Below, in pieces: positions 7,075 through 15,818 of a DNA stretch of 64,000 bases. Numbering within the stretch: the first letter of the stretch is position 1; the number at the start of each line of letters is the position of its first letter. Location: the NCBI GenBank assembly GCA_036822015.1, contig DAISIL010000007.1, forward strand, positions 1 through 64,000, read 5' to 3'. The translations under genes and the position numbers were made by a program. Below the pieces are notes generated by a model that made no database searches, was not told the origin of the DNA, and saw nothing but the letters and a program-made list of their open reading frames with translations. The DNA is from DAISIL01 sp036822015 (GTDB lineage: Bacteria; Bacteroidota; Bacteroidia; Cytophagales; Bernardetiaceae).

Positions 7075-9690
7075 TTAGTCGTCTAAACTGAGGGCTTGGT
7101 GAAACTCGGATACCCTACGGTCGCGTTCCTGGTCGCGTATCGCCTGGAGGTCTTGGCTAAGCCCTTCCAGATCATCGGCCAGGAATAGGAGGTGTTGGTA
7201 GGCTTCCTTTCGGGTTTGATAAAAGCTGTTATGGCGGGCCTGCTCGAGGAGATAATCGGCAGCTTTTTGTTTGTCGGCTTTGGAGAGGCTAGGCAGATAG
7301 GCGGCAAAGTAACTCATCAGATAGCTGAGGCGGCTTCCCGAAAACCGCTGCATTTTTTGGATGAACCAATCCGTTTTGTCGGGGACACCAAAGATGCTGT
7401 AAAAATCCGCCAAAAGCATCACCAACTCCTCGTTCTTGCTGCTTTCGTAGGCAGCAAAAATCGGTAAAGCCCTGTTTCCCTGCCGTATAGCTAAGGCAAA
7501 CAAGCCCGAACGCTTCACGAAAAAGGAGCTATCCAGGCGAGCGCGTTCCTCAAAAAAATCGTCGGACACATCGGCAAAGCTACTCAAAGCATCGACGGCA
7601 TTCATGCGTACCCGCGCATCGGGGTCGTGGAGGGCCAGGCTGTGGAGGCGTTGGCGGATGGCGGCGTAATGCGTGCTTGCCTGGGGGTAGTCGGTGAAGG
7701 CTTTGGCGGCACCGGCTCGGATGGCCCAAAAGTGGTGTTGGAGCAACCCAAGAAAAGCGCGGGCAACAGTATCCTTGGCCGCCATCATGGGGGCAAGGGC
7801 TTCGATGGCCTCGGCCTGGTGGCGGTAGTCGGTGGTGTAGTGCAGTTGGGCCAGGTACTCGGTCATGGTTTTTTGGTGGGCCAGCGTACCGATGATTTCG
7901 TATTGGGCATCGACGAGGGTTAGCTCGGGGAGGCTCTCCATCGAAAAAGTAAAGGTGCGCTGGCGTTGATCCAAGACGCGCCGAAACGTGGTATCTTTTC
8001 CATTGACCCACACCCGAATATCCAGAGGCAGCCGATAGACAGGCGAGTAGTCCTCGGGCTGTACCTGGGAGAGCGTAACCTCCAGTTGTCCGTCTTGATA
8101 AATCGAATAAACACTCACTTCGGGATGCCCGGGGGAAAGAAAATACTGATCGAAGAACCAGTTCCAGTCCTGCCCCGTTACCTCTTCGAGGATCAAGCGC
8201 AGGTGGTGTATCTCGGCTGTCTTGAAGGCGTACTGTTGCAGATAGCGGCGGATCATCTCAAAAAAAGCAGCGTCGCCTGCCTGTTGGCGCAACAGATGCA
8301 GCACCAAAGCACCCTTGGCGTAGGAGTGGCTATCAAACATATCTTCTTTGTCGATGTAGCGGTATCGGATCAAGGCTTCGCGTTTGAGTTGTGCCTCATA
8401 GAGATAATCCTCCCGCTGGGAGACCCACCAATAGCGGGCTTCTTCGATGCCTTCTTTGTGTTCGTTCCAGAGGAACTCGCCATAGGTAGCAAAGGCTTCG
8501 TTGAGGGGGAGGTTGGCCCAGGATTCACACGTAACCAGGTTGCCAAACCAGTGATGCACCAACTCATGGGCAATCATATCATCCCAATCGTAATCCTGGA
8601 GTTCCTGGGTCGTGCGCTGGACTTCTTCGGTATGGACAGTGGCGGTGGTGTTTTCCATCGCTCCCGAGATGTAATCTCGGACAACGATTTGGGCGTACTT
8701 CTCCCAGGGATAGGCATAACCGAAGCGTTCGGAAAAGAAATCCAGCATCTCGGGCGTGCGCCCAAAAATCGCTCGGGCGTGTGGGGCGTACTCGGGTTCG
8801 ACGTAATAACTGACCGGCTTTCCCTTCCAGGTATCCTGCACGTGGGCAAACTCCCCGACGGCCAGCATGAACAAGTAAGGAGCGTGCGGCTGGGCTTGCT
8901 TCCAGTGATCGGTACGGGTACCGTCGGCGTTTTTTTGGGTGGTAATGAGTTTTCCGTTGGAGAGGGTTTGGTAGCGGTCTTCGACGGTAATGAAGGTCTC
9001 CTGGGTGGTCTTGATGTTGGGCTGATCGAGGGTGGGGAACCAACAGGCGTTGTTTTCGGTCTGGCCTTGTGTCCAGATTTGGGTGGGTTTGTGGGGTGTT
9101 TTTTGGGTGGGATTGATAAAATACAAGCCGTGTTCGCGGAGGGGCGCGTAAGGGCTGTCTTTGTCCATCAAGGCTGCGGGGCGGGCGGTGTATTGAATCC
9201 TTAGCTCGATGGTTTCCTCGCGGGTATAGGGGCGCGGGAGTGCGATCTGGAGCTGGCGTTGATCGTAGGTATAGGAGAGGGTGTCGCCTTTGTTGAGGCG
9301 TATTTCATGGATCATTAAGCCTTTGGCATCCAGGGTGAGTGTAGATTGGGGATAAAACCAGGGGCGCAGCCGTAGGGTAGCCGTGCCGTGTAGCTGTTGG
9401 CCTTGCCAGTCGGGGCGAAGGTCTAGGCGGGTGTGGAGGAGGTCGAAGTCGCGCTTGCGTTCGGGTTGGTAGTCTCCTGGCTCGATGACCCACAGGGGGC
9501 GTTCGGATCGCTCTCGATCTACCAGGGCGGCTTCTTCTTCGATTGGCACGAGGTAGGCGTTATCCGTTGGTGGCTTTTGCTTTTCTGTGCTTGCGGTGGG
9601 CTTATCCTGAACAGTTTTTTGAGCGGGCTTGGTACAAGCAAACGCCAGTAACCAGAGCAGCAGGGCAAGGTAGCGAACAGAGATTTTCAT
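7075..9690 (-). CDS. M1 family aminopeptidase lipoprotein with C-terminal HEAT-like repeats
   Basis: An 871-residue protein starting at the ATG at 9690; upstream in-frame codons are rejected because a lipoprotein signal begins here (MKISVRYLAL...LLAFAC, lipobox Cys near residue 19). The zinc motif HELVH is at residues 375-379, followed by NEAFATY carrying the third ligand, and the GAMEN motif is intact. The C-terminal third has alpha-helical repeats (AIRAGAAKAF, DARVRMNAVDAL) typical of the HEAT-like domain. It is divergent from an ABC transporter whose permease also carries an M1 domain, which suggests a shared role in peptide handling at the envelope. Confidence 0.9.
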   Translation of the reverse strand: MKISVRYLALLLWLLAFACTKPAQKTVQDKPTASTEKQKPPTDNAYLVPIEEEAALVDRERSERPLWVIEPGDYQPERKRDFDLLHTRLDLRPDWQGQQLHGTATLRLRPWFYPQSTLTLDAKGLMIHEIRLNKGDTLSYTYDQRQLQIALPRPYTREETIELRIQYTARPAALMDKDSPYAPLREHGLYFINPTQKTPHKPTQIWTQGQTENNACWFPTLDQPNIKTTQETFITVEDRYQTLSNGKLITTQKNADGTRTDHWKQAQPHAPYLFMLAVGEFAHVQDTWKGKPVSYYVEPEYAPHARAIFGRTPEMLDFFSERFGYAYPWEKYAQIVVRDYISGAMENTTATVHTEEVQRTTQELQDYDWDDMIAHELVHHWFGNLVTCESWANLPLNEAFATYGEFLWNEHKEGIEEARYWWVSQREDYLYEAQLKREALIRYRYIDKEDMFDSHSYAKGALVLHLLRQQAGDAAFFEMIRRYLQQYAFKTAEIHHLRLILEEVTGQDWNWFFDQYFLSPGHPEVSVYSIYQDGQLEVTLSQVQPEDYSPVYRLPLDIRVWVNGKDTTFRRVLDQRQRTFTFSMESLPELTLVDAQYEIIGTLAHQKTMTEYLAQLHYTTDYRHQAEAIEALAPMMAAKDTVARAFLGLLQHHFWAIRAGAAKAFTDYPQASTHYAAIRQRLHSLALHDPDARVRMNAVDALSSFADVSDDFFEERARLDSSFFVKRSGLFALAIRQGNRALPIFAAYESSKNEELVMLLADFYSIFGVPDKTDWFIQKMQRFSGSRLSYLMSYFAAYLPSLSKADKQKAADYLLEQARHNSFYQTRKEAYQHLLFLADDLEGLSQDLQAIRDQERDRRVSEFHQALSLDD

Positions 9691-9740
9691 GAGGTCTTTA
9701 TTTGGACGATACAAGATAGCAAAATTCTTACAAACGGCAG

Positions 9741-9748
9741 CAAAGATA
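9741..9748 (-). promoter_or_regulatory. putative -7 promoter element for the M1 lipoprotein gene
   Basis: Reads TATCTTTG on the minus strand, matching the Bacteroidota TAnnTTTG element, about 50 bases upstream of the ATG at 9690. No good TTTG box lies at the expected 19-base distance. Confidence 0.45.
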
Positions 9749-9786
9749 GCAGCTGATGGGTGCAGCCAGGTATTTGCTCGGATTCC

Positions 9787-9800
9787 GAACAATATTGTTC
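9787..9800. promoter_or_regulatory. perfect 14-bp palindrome, candidate operator
   Basis: GAACAATATTGTTC is a perfect inverted repeat with no loop. It lies between the divergent M1 lipoprotein gene and the ABC ATPase gene, upstream of both putative -7 elements (9741-9748 minus, 9862-9869 plus). Its form is that of a dimeric repressor site; the regulator is not identifiable here. Confidence 0.5.
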
Positions 9801-9861
9801 ATTATCGGACATTACCCAAATGATCCGCATACCATGAAGTCCTTGACCATCAATTCTTTCG

Positions 9862-9869
9862 TACTTTTG
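9862..9869 (+). promoter_or_regulatory. putative -7 promoter element for the ABC transporter genes
   Basis: TACTTTTG matches TAnnTTTG and lies about 42 bases upstream of the ATG at 9912. A CTTG at 9842-9845 is the nearest -33-like box, with a short 16-base spacer. Confidence 0.45.
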
Positions 9870-9911
9870 GCACGATAAAAGATAAAATTCCAAAAAACAT
9901 AAAACAAAAAC

Positions 9912-10778
9912 ATGCTTCGCATACAAAACCTCTCTAAGACCTACGCCAACGGCACTCAAGCCCTCAAATCGGTGTCTTTGGATATTGACAAAGGAATGTT
10001 TGGGTTATTGGGCCCCAACGGGGCGGGTAAGTCCTCGCTGATGCGTACCATCGCCACTTTGCAAGAAGCAGATAGCGGCAGTATTTACCTCCATCAGATT
10101 AACGTCTTGAAAGAAAAAGACCGTGTCCGTCGGCTCCTGGGCTATCTTCCGCAGGAGTTTGGTGTATATCCGAAGGTGAGCGCGGAGGTACTCCTCAACC
10201 ACCTGGCCGTACTCAAAGGCATCACAGAGGCCAAGGAACGCAAAGCCATCGTTGAAGCCCTCCTGCACAAGACGAATCTCTATCAAGCCCGCAAAAAAAA
10301 TCTCGGCGGTTACTCTGGTGGCATGAAACAACGCTTCGGCATTGCACAGGCCCTCCTCTCCAACCCGCAGTTGATTATCGTGGACGAACCCACGGCTGGT
10401 CTGGATCCTGCCGAGCGCAATCGTTTTCACAACCTGCTTAGCGAACTCGGTGAGAATACCGTTGTTATCCTCTCTACCCATATTGTTGAGGATGTCAAAG
10501 AACTCTGTACCGATATGGCCATCATCAACCAGGGGCAGGTACTTCTCAAAGACCATCCGCTCAAAGCTCTTGAAGCCATTAAGGGAAAAGTTTGGCAGAA
10601 GTCCGTCGAAAAATCAGCCGTAGAAGCCTACAAAGCGCACTTCAATGTGATCTCGGATCGGATGATTGCAGGCAAACCCAATCTGCATATTTGGAGCGAT
10701 ACCCAGCCCGAAAGCGGCTTTGAACCCGTGGAAGCAGACCTGGAAGACGTGTACTTTTCGACGATCAAAAACCAATAA
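9912..10778 (+). CDS. ABC transporter ATP-binding protein
   Basis: A 288-residue ABC ATPase. Walker A is GPNGAGKSS at 34-42, the signature is YSGGMKQR, Walker B is LIIVDEPTAGLD, and the switch histidine follows in ILSTHIVED. It is a stand-alone nucleotide-binding subunit of the ABC-2/CcmA-like exporter type. The permease gene begins 11 bases downstream and is surely its partner, so the pair likely energises an exporter or a membrane remodelling step. The substrate is unknown. Confidence 0.93.
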   Translation: MLRIQNLSKTYANGTQALKSVSLDIDKGMFGLLGPNGAGKSSLMRTIATLQEADSGSIYLHQINVLKEKDRVRRLLGYLPQEFGVYPKVSAEVLLNHLAVLKGITEAKERKAIVEALLHKTNLYQARKKNLGGYSGGMKQRFGIAQALLSNPQLIIVDEPTAGLDPAERNRFHNLLSELGENTVVILSTHIVEDVKELCTDMAIINQGQVLLKDHPLKALEAIKGKVWQKSVEKSAVEAYKAHFNVISDRMIAGKPNLHIWSDTQPESGFEPVEADLEDVYFSTIKNQ

Positions 10779-10789
10779 ATCAAGAAGCC

Positions 10790-13700
10790 ATGATGTGGAT
10801 ACAGATACTTACCTTTGAACTCGCCTACCGTAGCCGCCGTCCGGCAACATACATTTATTTTGCGGTCATGTTCTTGACCGCCTTCCTGGCCGTAACCACG
10901 GATGCTATACAGATTGGGGGTTCCTCCGGTCTAACCAAACAAAACTCGCCTTACGTCCTGACCCAGATGATGATTATCGTGTCGGCTTTCTTTGCCATCA
11001 TCACCTCGTCCATCATGGGCGTAGCCATATTACGCGACTTTGAGCACAAGACCGAATCCTTGATGTTTTCTACGCCGATGCGTAAGGGCGACTATCTGAT
11101 GGGAAGATTTTTGGGCTCGTACATAGTGGCTATTTTTGTGTTTTTGGGGATGCTGTTGGGTTTTTTGGTGGGTGAGTTTATGCCCTGGCGAGAGGCGGAT
11201 CAGTTGCAGTCGTTCAATGTATGGGCTTATGTGCATCCTTTTTTGGTTTTTGTGATCCCCAACGTCTTTGTTAGTGGTGCTTTGTTTTTTGCCGCCGGTG
11301 CGCTCTCCCGCAGGATGCTCGTCGTTTATACACAGGGGATGCTCCTTTTTGTTTTTTATGCCATTGCACTCCAGCTAGCCAGTGATTTGGATAACCGCCA
11401 GATGGCAGCCCTTCTGGATCCTTTTGGGGTGCGTACTTTTGGCGTAACCACGGAGTACTGGTCAGCGGCCGAGCGGAATACCCGTTTTGTGGCGATGGAG
11501 GGCATATTACTCTGGAACAGAACACTTTGGATAGCTATCGGTATGCTTACGCTGCTGGTTACCCATCTTGGGTTTAGCTTCCGCGTTGTACCAAAGAGTT
11601 GGCGCAAGCACAAAGCCAAGCCAACCAGCCAGCAGCCCTTGTTATTATCCGTGCCGCTGCCCGCTGTGCATCCCACCACGGGGCTACCCACGCACATCCG
11701 CCAAATCTGGACCCTATCGGTGTTTTATGGAAAAGACTTGTTTAAGCAAGTGCCTTTTTGGGCAATCGTTATCTCGGGTATGGCCTTGCTGCTTGCCAAT
11801 GCAACAAACTTTTTTGAAATGTATGGCACGCCCATTTATGCGACAAGCTATGCTGTCGTGGAAATGATCCGCAATAGCTTTACCTTGTTTTTTGTGATCT
11901 TGACTGTTTTTTATACCGGAGAACTCGTCTGGAAGGAGCGTCAAGTAAAGCTCCACTTGATCTTTGATGCTACTCCCGTACCCGATTTTGTCCCCCTGTT
12001 GAGTAAGTTCTTGGGTTTTATGGGGGCTAGTATGGTGCTCTTGTTCCTGCTCATCCTGACGGGAGTCCTGATCCAGTTGCTTAATGGCTATCCCGAAATT
12101 GACTGGTCGGTGTATATCGGAACACTCTATACGGAAACCTTTGCTTTGATTTTATTGTATAGTTTGTTGGGCTTTTTTGTTCAAACAGTTGTTAATCAAA
12201 AATTTATTGGTTTTGCCATCATAATTTTATTTTTCATCCTCGAAACCGTCATGGGTTTATGGGGGTGGGAGCATCGCATGTTGCACTTTGCGAGCGGTTC
12301 TCTGGATACGTTTTCAGAAATGAACCGCTTTGGGCATTATACGACACCCTTTAGTTGGCTGACCGTCTATTGGTTTGCTGTAGCTGCGGTCTTATTTGGG
12401 GCAGCGGTTTTGCTTTCGGTACGTGGGGCGGATGCTTTGTTTAAGCAACGACTTCGCCTGGGTAGGCTGCGCTTACGTCCTCAGTTAATTGCTTTTATGA
12501 TCCTGGCTTTCTTGACTTTTGGTGTGTCAGGAGGTTTTGTTTTTTACAATACCACCCAACTCAACACGTACATGACCAGTAAAGACCTTGAATCTTTGCA
12601 GGCAGACTACGAAAAAACACTCAAAGTTTATCAACATCTGCCACAACCCAAGATCGTAGATACCCGCCTGACCGTAGAGATTTTCCCCGAACGCCGCGAC
12701 GTTCATGCCGAGGGGTACTATATCCTCAAAAATAAAACCGATCAGCCCATCCAAGAAATTCACATCCAGCGTTCATCCGACACCCAAACTCGCCTCGAAC
12801 AGCTCACTTTTTCCCGCCGGGCCACAATCAAAGAGGACATACAGCGTTTGGGATACTTGATCTATACGCTGGAGGAAGCATTAGAGCCACAAGACAGCTT
12901 ACAAATGGATTTTCGGGTAGTTTTTGAAACCAAAGGCTTCCAGGATGGTGCCTCAAATACAGGAGTGGTCTATAATGGTACGTTTTTTAACAACACTACC
13001 TTTTTTCCCACCCTCGGCTATAACCCCAGCTACGAACTCTCCAATGACCAAAAACGCAAAGAAAAAGACTTACCCGAAAAGGAACGGATGATGAGCCGAG
13101 ACGATCCGCGTGGGCAGGCACAAAACCTCTTCGGAGATGATGCCGACCGCATCCGCTTCGAGATCACGCTCGGTACCTCTCTCGATCAGGTAGCGATCGC
13201 GCCCGGGTATCTTCAACGAGAGTGGACGGAAAATAACCGACGGTATTTCCATTATCGCATGGATGTCCCGATGGTCAATTTTTATAGCATCGTTTCGGCC
13301 CGTTATGTGGTCGCCCGTGATACCTGGCAGCCACCTACCACCGAGAGTACCCGCACTACGGCTCCTGTTGCCCTCGAAATCTACCACCATCCGGGCCACG
13401 ACTATAACCTCCAACGGATGTTTAAGGGCATGAAAGATGCCCTGACCTATTGCGCGACGCATTTTAGTCCGTATCAGTATGAGCAGATGCGCATTATGGA
13501 GTTTCCGCGCTATTCCAACTTTGCCCAGTCATTTGCCAACACGATCCCGTTTTCGGAGGGTATTGGATTTATCCTCAACATAGACAAATCAGCGGATAAC
13601 GTCGATGTCAGTTATTATGTAACCGCCCACGAGATCGCCCACCAATGGTGGGGACATCAAGTAACCGAAGCCAGCACGCAGGGCAATGCCATGCTTTCTG

Positions 13701-14398
13701 AATCACTCTCTCAATACACAGCTCTGATGGTGATGAAACACGCCTACCCACCCGAGATGATGCAAAAGTTTTTGCGCTACGAACTCAATAGCTACCTACG
13801 TGGACGAGCCAACGAAACCAAAAAAGAACAGCCGCTCGTCAAGGTAGAAGCTCAAAGTTATATCCATTATCGCAAAGGCTCTCTGGCCATGTATGCCCTC
13901 CAGGATTATATCGGAGAGCAGACCGTCAATGCGGCCCTACGACGGTATGTCAGAGATTGGGCCTTTCGGGAGGATCGCTACCCAACAAGCAAGGACTTAA
14001 TGGGATATTTTCGGGAGGTTACCCCGGATACCTTGCAGCATGTATTGGATGATCTCTTTGAAACCATCACCTTTTTTGAGCTTCAAACCAAATCTACCCA
14101 ACTGACCACGAACCAGGATCAAACTTACGAACTCGAGCTACAATTTGAGGCACAAAAATACCGTGCTGATAGCATCGGCAACGACATACCCACCCCGATC
14201 CGAGATTGGATAGACGTAGGGGTATATGCCCAAAGTAGTGCCGGAACCGATAGTTTGATCTATCTCCAGAAGCACTATTTTGATGCCCCCCAAACAAGGC
14301 TCAAACTCCGGCTGCCCCAAAAACCCACCAGGGCGGGCATTGATCCCCTGCATATACTCATCGACCGCCACCCCAAAGATAACCACAAGGCTATCTAA
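10790..14398 (+). CDS. ABC transporter permease fused to an M1 family peptidase
   Basis: A 1202-residue fusion. Roughly residues 1-580 form an ABC-2-type permease with about twelve hydrophobic segments in two halves (for example ATYIYFAVMFLTAFLAV and LIAFMILAFLTFGVSGG). Residues about 620-1200 form an M1 metallopeptidase with HEIAH at 947-951 and a downstream SESLSQY supplying the third zinc ligand. The GxMEN equivalent is altered: RIMEFPRYSNFAQ occupies that region. This fused architecture is known in Bacteroidota. The orientation implies that the peptidase lies in the periplasm after the last membrane helix. It follows its ATPase by 11 bases. Confidence 0.92.
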   Translation: MMWIQILTFELAYRSRRPATYIYFAVMFLTAFLAVTTDAIQIGGSSGLTKQNSPYVLTQMMIIVSAFFAIITSSIMGVAILRDFEHKTESLMFSTPMRKGDYLMGRFLGSYIVAIFVFLGMLLGFLVGEFMPWREADQLQSFNVWAYVHPFLVFVIPNVFVSGALFFAAGALSRRMLVVYTQGMLLFVFYAIALQLASDLDNRQMAALLDPFGVRTFGVTTEYWSAAERNTRFVAMEGILLWNRTLWIAIGMLTLLVTHLGFSFRVVPKSWRKHKAKPTSQQPLLLSVPLPAVHPTTGLPTHIRQIWTLSVFYGKDLFKQVPFWAIVISGMALLLANATNFFEMYGTPIYATSYAVVEMIRNSFTLFFVILTVFYTGELVWKERQVKLHLIFDATPVPDFVPLLSKFLGFMGASMVLLFLLILTGVLIQLLNGYPEIDWSVYIGTLYTETFALILLYSLLGFFVQTVVNQKFIGFAIIILFFILETVMGLWGWEHRMLHFASGSLDTFSEMNRFGHYTTPFSWLTVYWFAVAAVLFGAAVLLSVRGADALFKQRLRLGRLRLRPQLIAFMILAFLTFGVSGGFVFYNTTQLNTYMTSKDLESLQADYEKTLKVYQHLPQPKIVDTRLTVEIFPERRDVHAEGYYILKNKTDQPIQEIHIQRSSDTQTRLEQLTFSRRATIKEDIQRLGYLIYTLEEALEPQDSLQMDFRVVFETKGFQDGASNTGVVYNGTFFNNTTFFPTLGYNPSYELSNDQKRKEKDLPEKERMMSRDDPRGQAQNLFGDDADRIRFEITLGTSLDQVAIAPGYLQREWTENNRRYFHYRMDVPMVNFYSIVSARYVVARDTWQPPTTESTRTTAPVALEIYHHPGHDYNLQRMFKGMKDALTYCATHFSPYQYEQMRIMEFPRYSNFAQSFANTIPFSEGIGFILNIDKSADNVDVSYYVTAHEIAHQWWGHQVTEASTQGNAMLSESLSQYTALMVMKHAYPPEMMQKFLRYELNSYLRGRANETKKEQPLVKVEAQSYIHYRKGSLAMYALQDYIGEQTVNAALRRYVRDWAFREDRYPTSKDLMGYFREVTPDTLQHVLDDLFETITFFELQTKSTQLTTNQDQTYELELQFEAQKYRADSIGNDIPTPIRDWIDVGVYAQSSAGTDSLIYLQKHYFDAPQTRLKLRLPQKPTRAGIDPLHILIDRHPKDNHKAI

Positions 14399-14427
14399 AA
14401 CAAATCCAACAAATACTTCCGATTATT

Positions 14428-14458
14428 TTTGGTTTTCGCTTGAAAGATAGTATCTTTG
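14428..14458 (+). promoter_or_regulatory. promoter for the infA-rplQ ribosomal operon
   Basis: TTTG at 14428-14431 and TATCTTTG at 14451-14458 with a 19-base spacer match the Bacteroidota -33/-7 consensus. The expected transcript start is about 14465, some 25 bases before the infA ATG. This gives the displaced alpha block its own promoter. Confidence 0.7.
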
Positions 14459-14490
14459 CGGTCTGTTTTATTCAAGAACCTGCGCAAAAG

Positions 14491-14709
14491 ATGCCTAAGC
14501 AATCCAATATTGAGCAAGACGGCATGGTAACGGAAGCACTTTCTAATGCCATGTTCCGGGTCAAACTTGAAAATGGACACGAGGTAACGGCGCATATCTC
14601 GGGTAAAATGCGGATGAATTACATCAAAATTTTGCCCGGCGATCGCGTCAAGTTAGACATGTCTCCCTATGACCTGACCAAAGGCAGGATTACGTATCGG
14701 TACAAGTGA
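14491..14709 (+). CDS. infA: translation initiation factor IF-1
   Basis: A 72-residue S1/OB-fold protein that binds the 30S A site during initiation. MPKQSNIEQDG, FRVKLENGHEV, HISGKMRMNYIKILPGD and DLTKGRITYRYK are all hallmarks of IF-1. The ATG at 14491 is chosen because it gives the exact family length and begins at the conserved N-terminus. It is first in the infA-rpmJ-rpsM-rpsK-rpsD-rpoA-rplQ unit; in most relatives it follows map, but here map is 24 kb away. Confidence 0.97.
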   Translation: MPKQSNIEQDGMVTEALSNAMFRVKLENGHEVTAHISGKMRMNYIKILPGDRVKLDMSPYDLTKGRITYRYK

Positions 14710-14770
14710 GGCATTCTTTGCTTTGTACCGGTGCTTGTACTCTTTTTTTAACACTAAACCACTGACCGCC

Positions 14771-14887
14771 ATGAAAATATGTGCATCAGTAAAGAAGCGA
14801 AGTGCCGATTGTAAGATCGTGCGACGTAAAGGAAAACTCTACGTGATTAACAAAAAAAATCCACGCTTCAAGCAACGTCAAGGTTAA
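14771..14887 (+). CDS. rpmJ: 50S ribosomal protein L36 (zinc-independent form)
   Basis: A 38-residue basic protein beginning MKICASVKKRSADCKIV and ending NPRFKQRQG. The zinc-ribbon ligands of the Zn-binding form are mostly lost (Ser at the first, Asn and Phe at the later positions, with only one of the ligand cysteines left). This is therefore the C-minus version, usual in Bacteroidota. It lies between infA and rpsM. Confidence 0.95.
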   Translation: MKICASVKKRSADCKIVRRKGKLYVINKKNPRFKQRQG

Positions 14888-14902
14888 ACGCGAACATCAA
14901 CT

Positions 14903-15271
14903 ATGGCAAGGATTCAAGGGGTTGATATACCCAACAACAAACGTGGGGTCATTAGCTTGACCTACATCTATGGCATTGGACGTACCCGAGCCAAAAAAAT
15001 CTTGGAGAAAGCCAACATCTCCGAAGACAAAAAAGCCGGCGAATGGAATGACGACGAAGCCAAACGCATCCGGGACATCATCTCGGAGGGGTTTAAGGTG
15101 GAAGGTGAACTCCGCTCCGAAACCCAACTGAACATCAAACGTCTCATGGACATTGGTTGCTACCGAGGCTTACGCCACCGGAAGGGACTACCGCTACGCG
15201 GACAACGCACGCAGACCAACGCACGTACCCGTAAAGGCAAGCGCAAGACGGTCGCTAACAAGAAAAAATAA
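14903..15271 (+). CDS. rpsM: 30S ribosomal protein S13
   Basis: A 122-residue S13, which contacts the 16S head and the bridge to L5. MARIQGVDIPNNKRGVISL, YGIGRTRAKKILEKA and the C-terminal GQRTQTNARTRKGK are diagnostic. It starts 15 bases after rpmJ and is followed 15 bases later by rpsK. Confidence 0.97.
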   Translation: MARIQGVDIPNNKRGVISLTYIYGIGRTRAKKILEKANISEDKKAGEWNDDEAKRIRDIISEGFKVEGELRSETQLNIKRLMDIGCYRGLRHRKGLPLRGQRTQTNARTRKGKRKTVANKKK

Positions 15272-15286
15272 TTTCTTTTTTTGATT

Positions 15287-15679
15287 ATGGCACAAAAGCG
15301 AAAAGACAAAGCAAAAAAACGTGTAGTTCGGGTAGAAGCCAACGGACAGGTACACATCAAGGCCTCCTTCAACAACATCATCGTCTCGATGACCAACGAG
15401 ACCGGACAGGTCATCTCCTGGTCGTCGGCAGGCAAGATGGGCTTTCGGGGTTCCAAGAAAAACACCCCCTACGCTGCCCAGGTAGCCGCCCGCGATTGCG
15501 CACAGGTGGCTTTCGATGCAGGGCTGCGCAAGGTAGAGGTTTTCGTCAAAGGCCCAGGGTCAGGACGTGAATCTGCCATTCGTACCATCCAATCGGTGGG
15601 TATCGACATCACGGCTATTCGCGACGTAACCCCACTGCCCCACAACGGCTGCCGTCCGCCCAAACGCCGTCGGGTGTAA
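15287..15679 (+). CDS. rpsK: 30S ribosomal protein S11
   Basis: A 130-residue S11 of the 30S platform. GQVHIKASFNNIIVSMTNE, GSKKNTPYAAQ, VKGPGSGRESAIR and the C-terminal PPKRRRV are diagnostic. The ATG at 15287 is preferred over a TTG six bases upstream because it begins with the usual MAQKR. The 139 bases between this gene and rpsD are unusually long for this cluster. Confidence 0.97.
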   Translation: MAQKRKDKAKKRVVRVEANGQVHIKASFNNIIVSMTNETGQVISWSSAGKMGFRGSKKNTPYAAQVAARDCAQVAFDAGLRKVEVFVKGPGSGRESAIRTIQSVGIDITAIRDVTPLPHNGCRPPKRRRV

Positions 15680-15818
15680 GGCTTTCGGTTATCTTTCTTT
15701 TTCTAAAAAAACATCTTTTGCGTATCGGGATCGTTTGTGCTTTTCCTTTTTGTTGCTTGGATGCAAACTTGGAGTGAAGCCCTGCGATACATACGCCACA
15801 CGTAAATTTTTTCAAATC

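Noticed and set aside
5579..9204. Long open frames on the plus strand opposite the PolX and M1-HEAT genes, up to about 410 codons
   Set aside because: They lie antisense to genes with clear family motifs and show low-complexity Gly/Val-rich translations typical of reverse reading of Bacteroidota genes.
9691..9792. An upstream extension of the M1 lipoprotein gene by 34 codons
   Set aside because: The lipoprotein signal starts at the ATG at 9690, and the extension would cover the promoter element.
14399..14490. Insertion sequence or inverted repeats at the putative inversion breakpoints
   Set aside because: Comparison by eye with 38201-38389 showed no shared repeat; a computed search is needed to be sure.
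14700..14749. Hairpin GTACAAG/CTTGTAC with a T-run between infA and rpmJ
   Set aside because: The stem is only 7 bp with a 27-base loop and an alternative fold competes. It would also cut off the ribosomal operon. Not strong enough to call a terminator.
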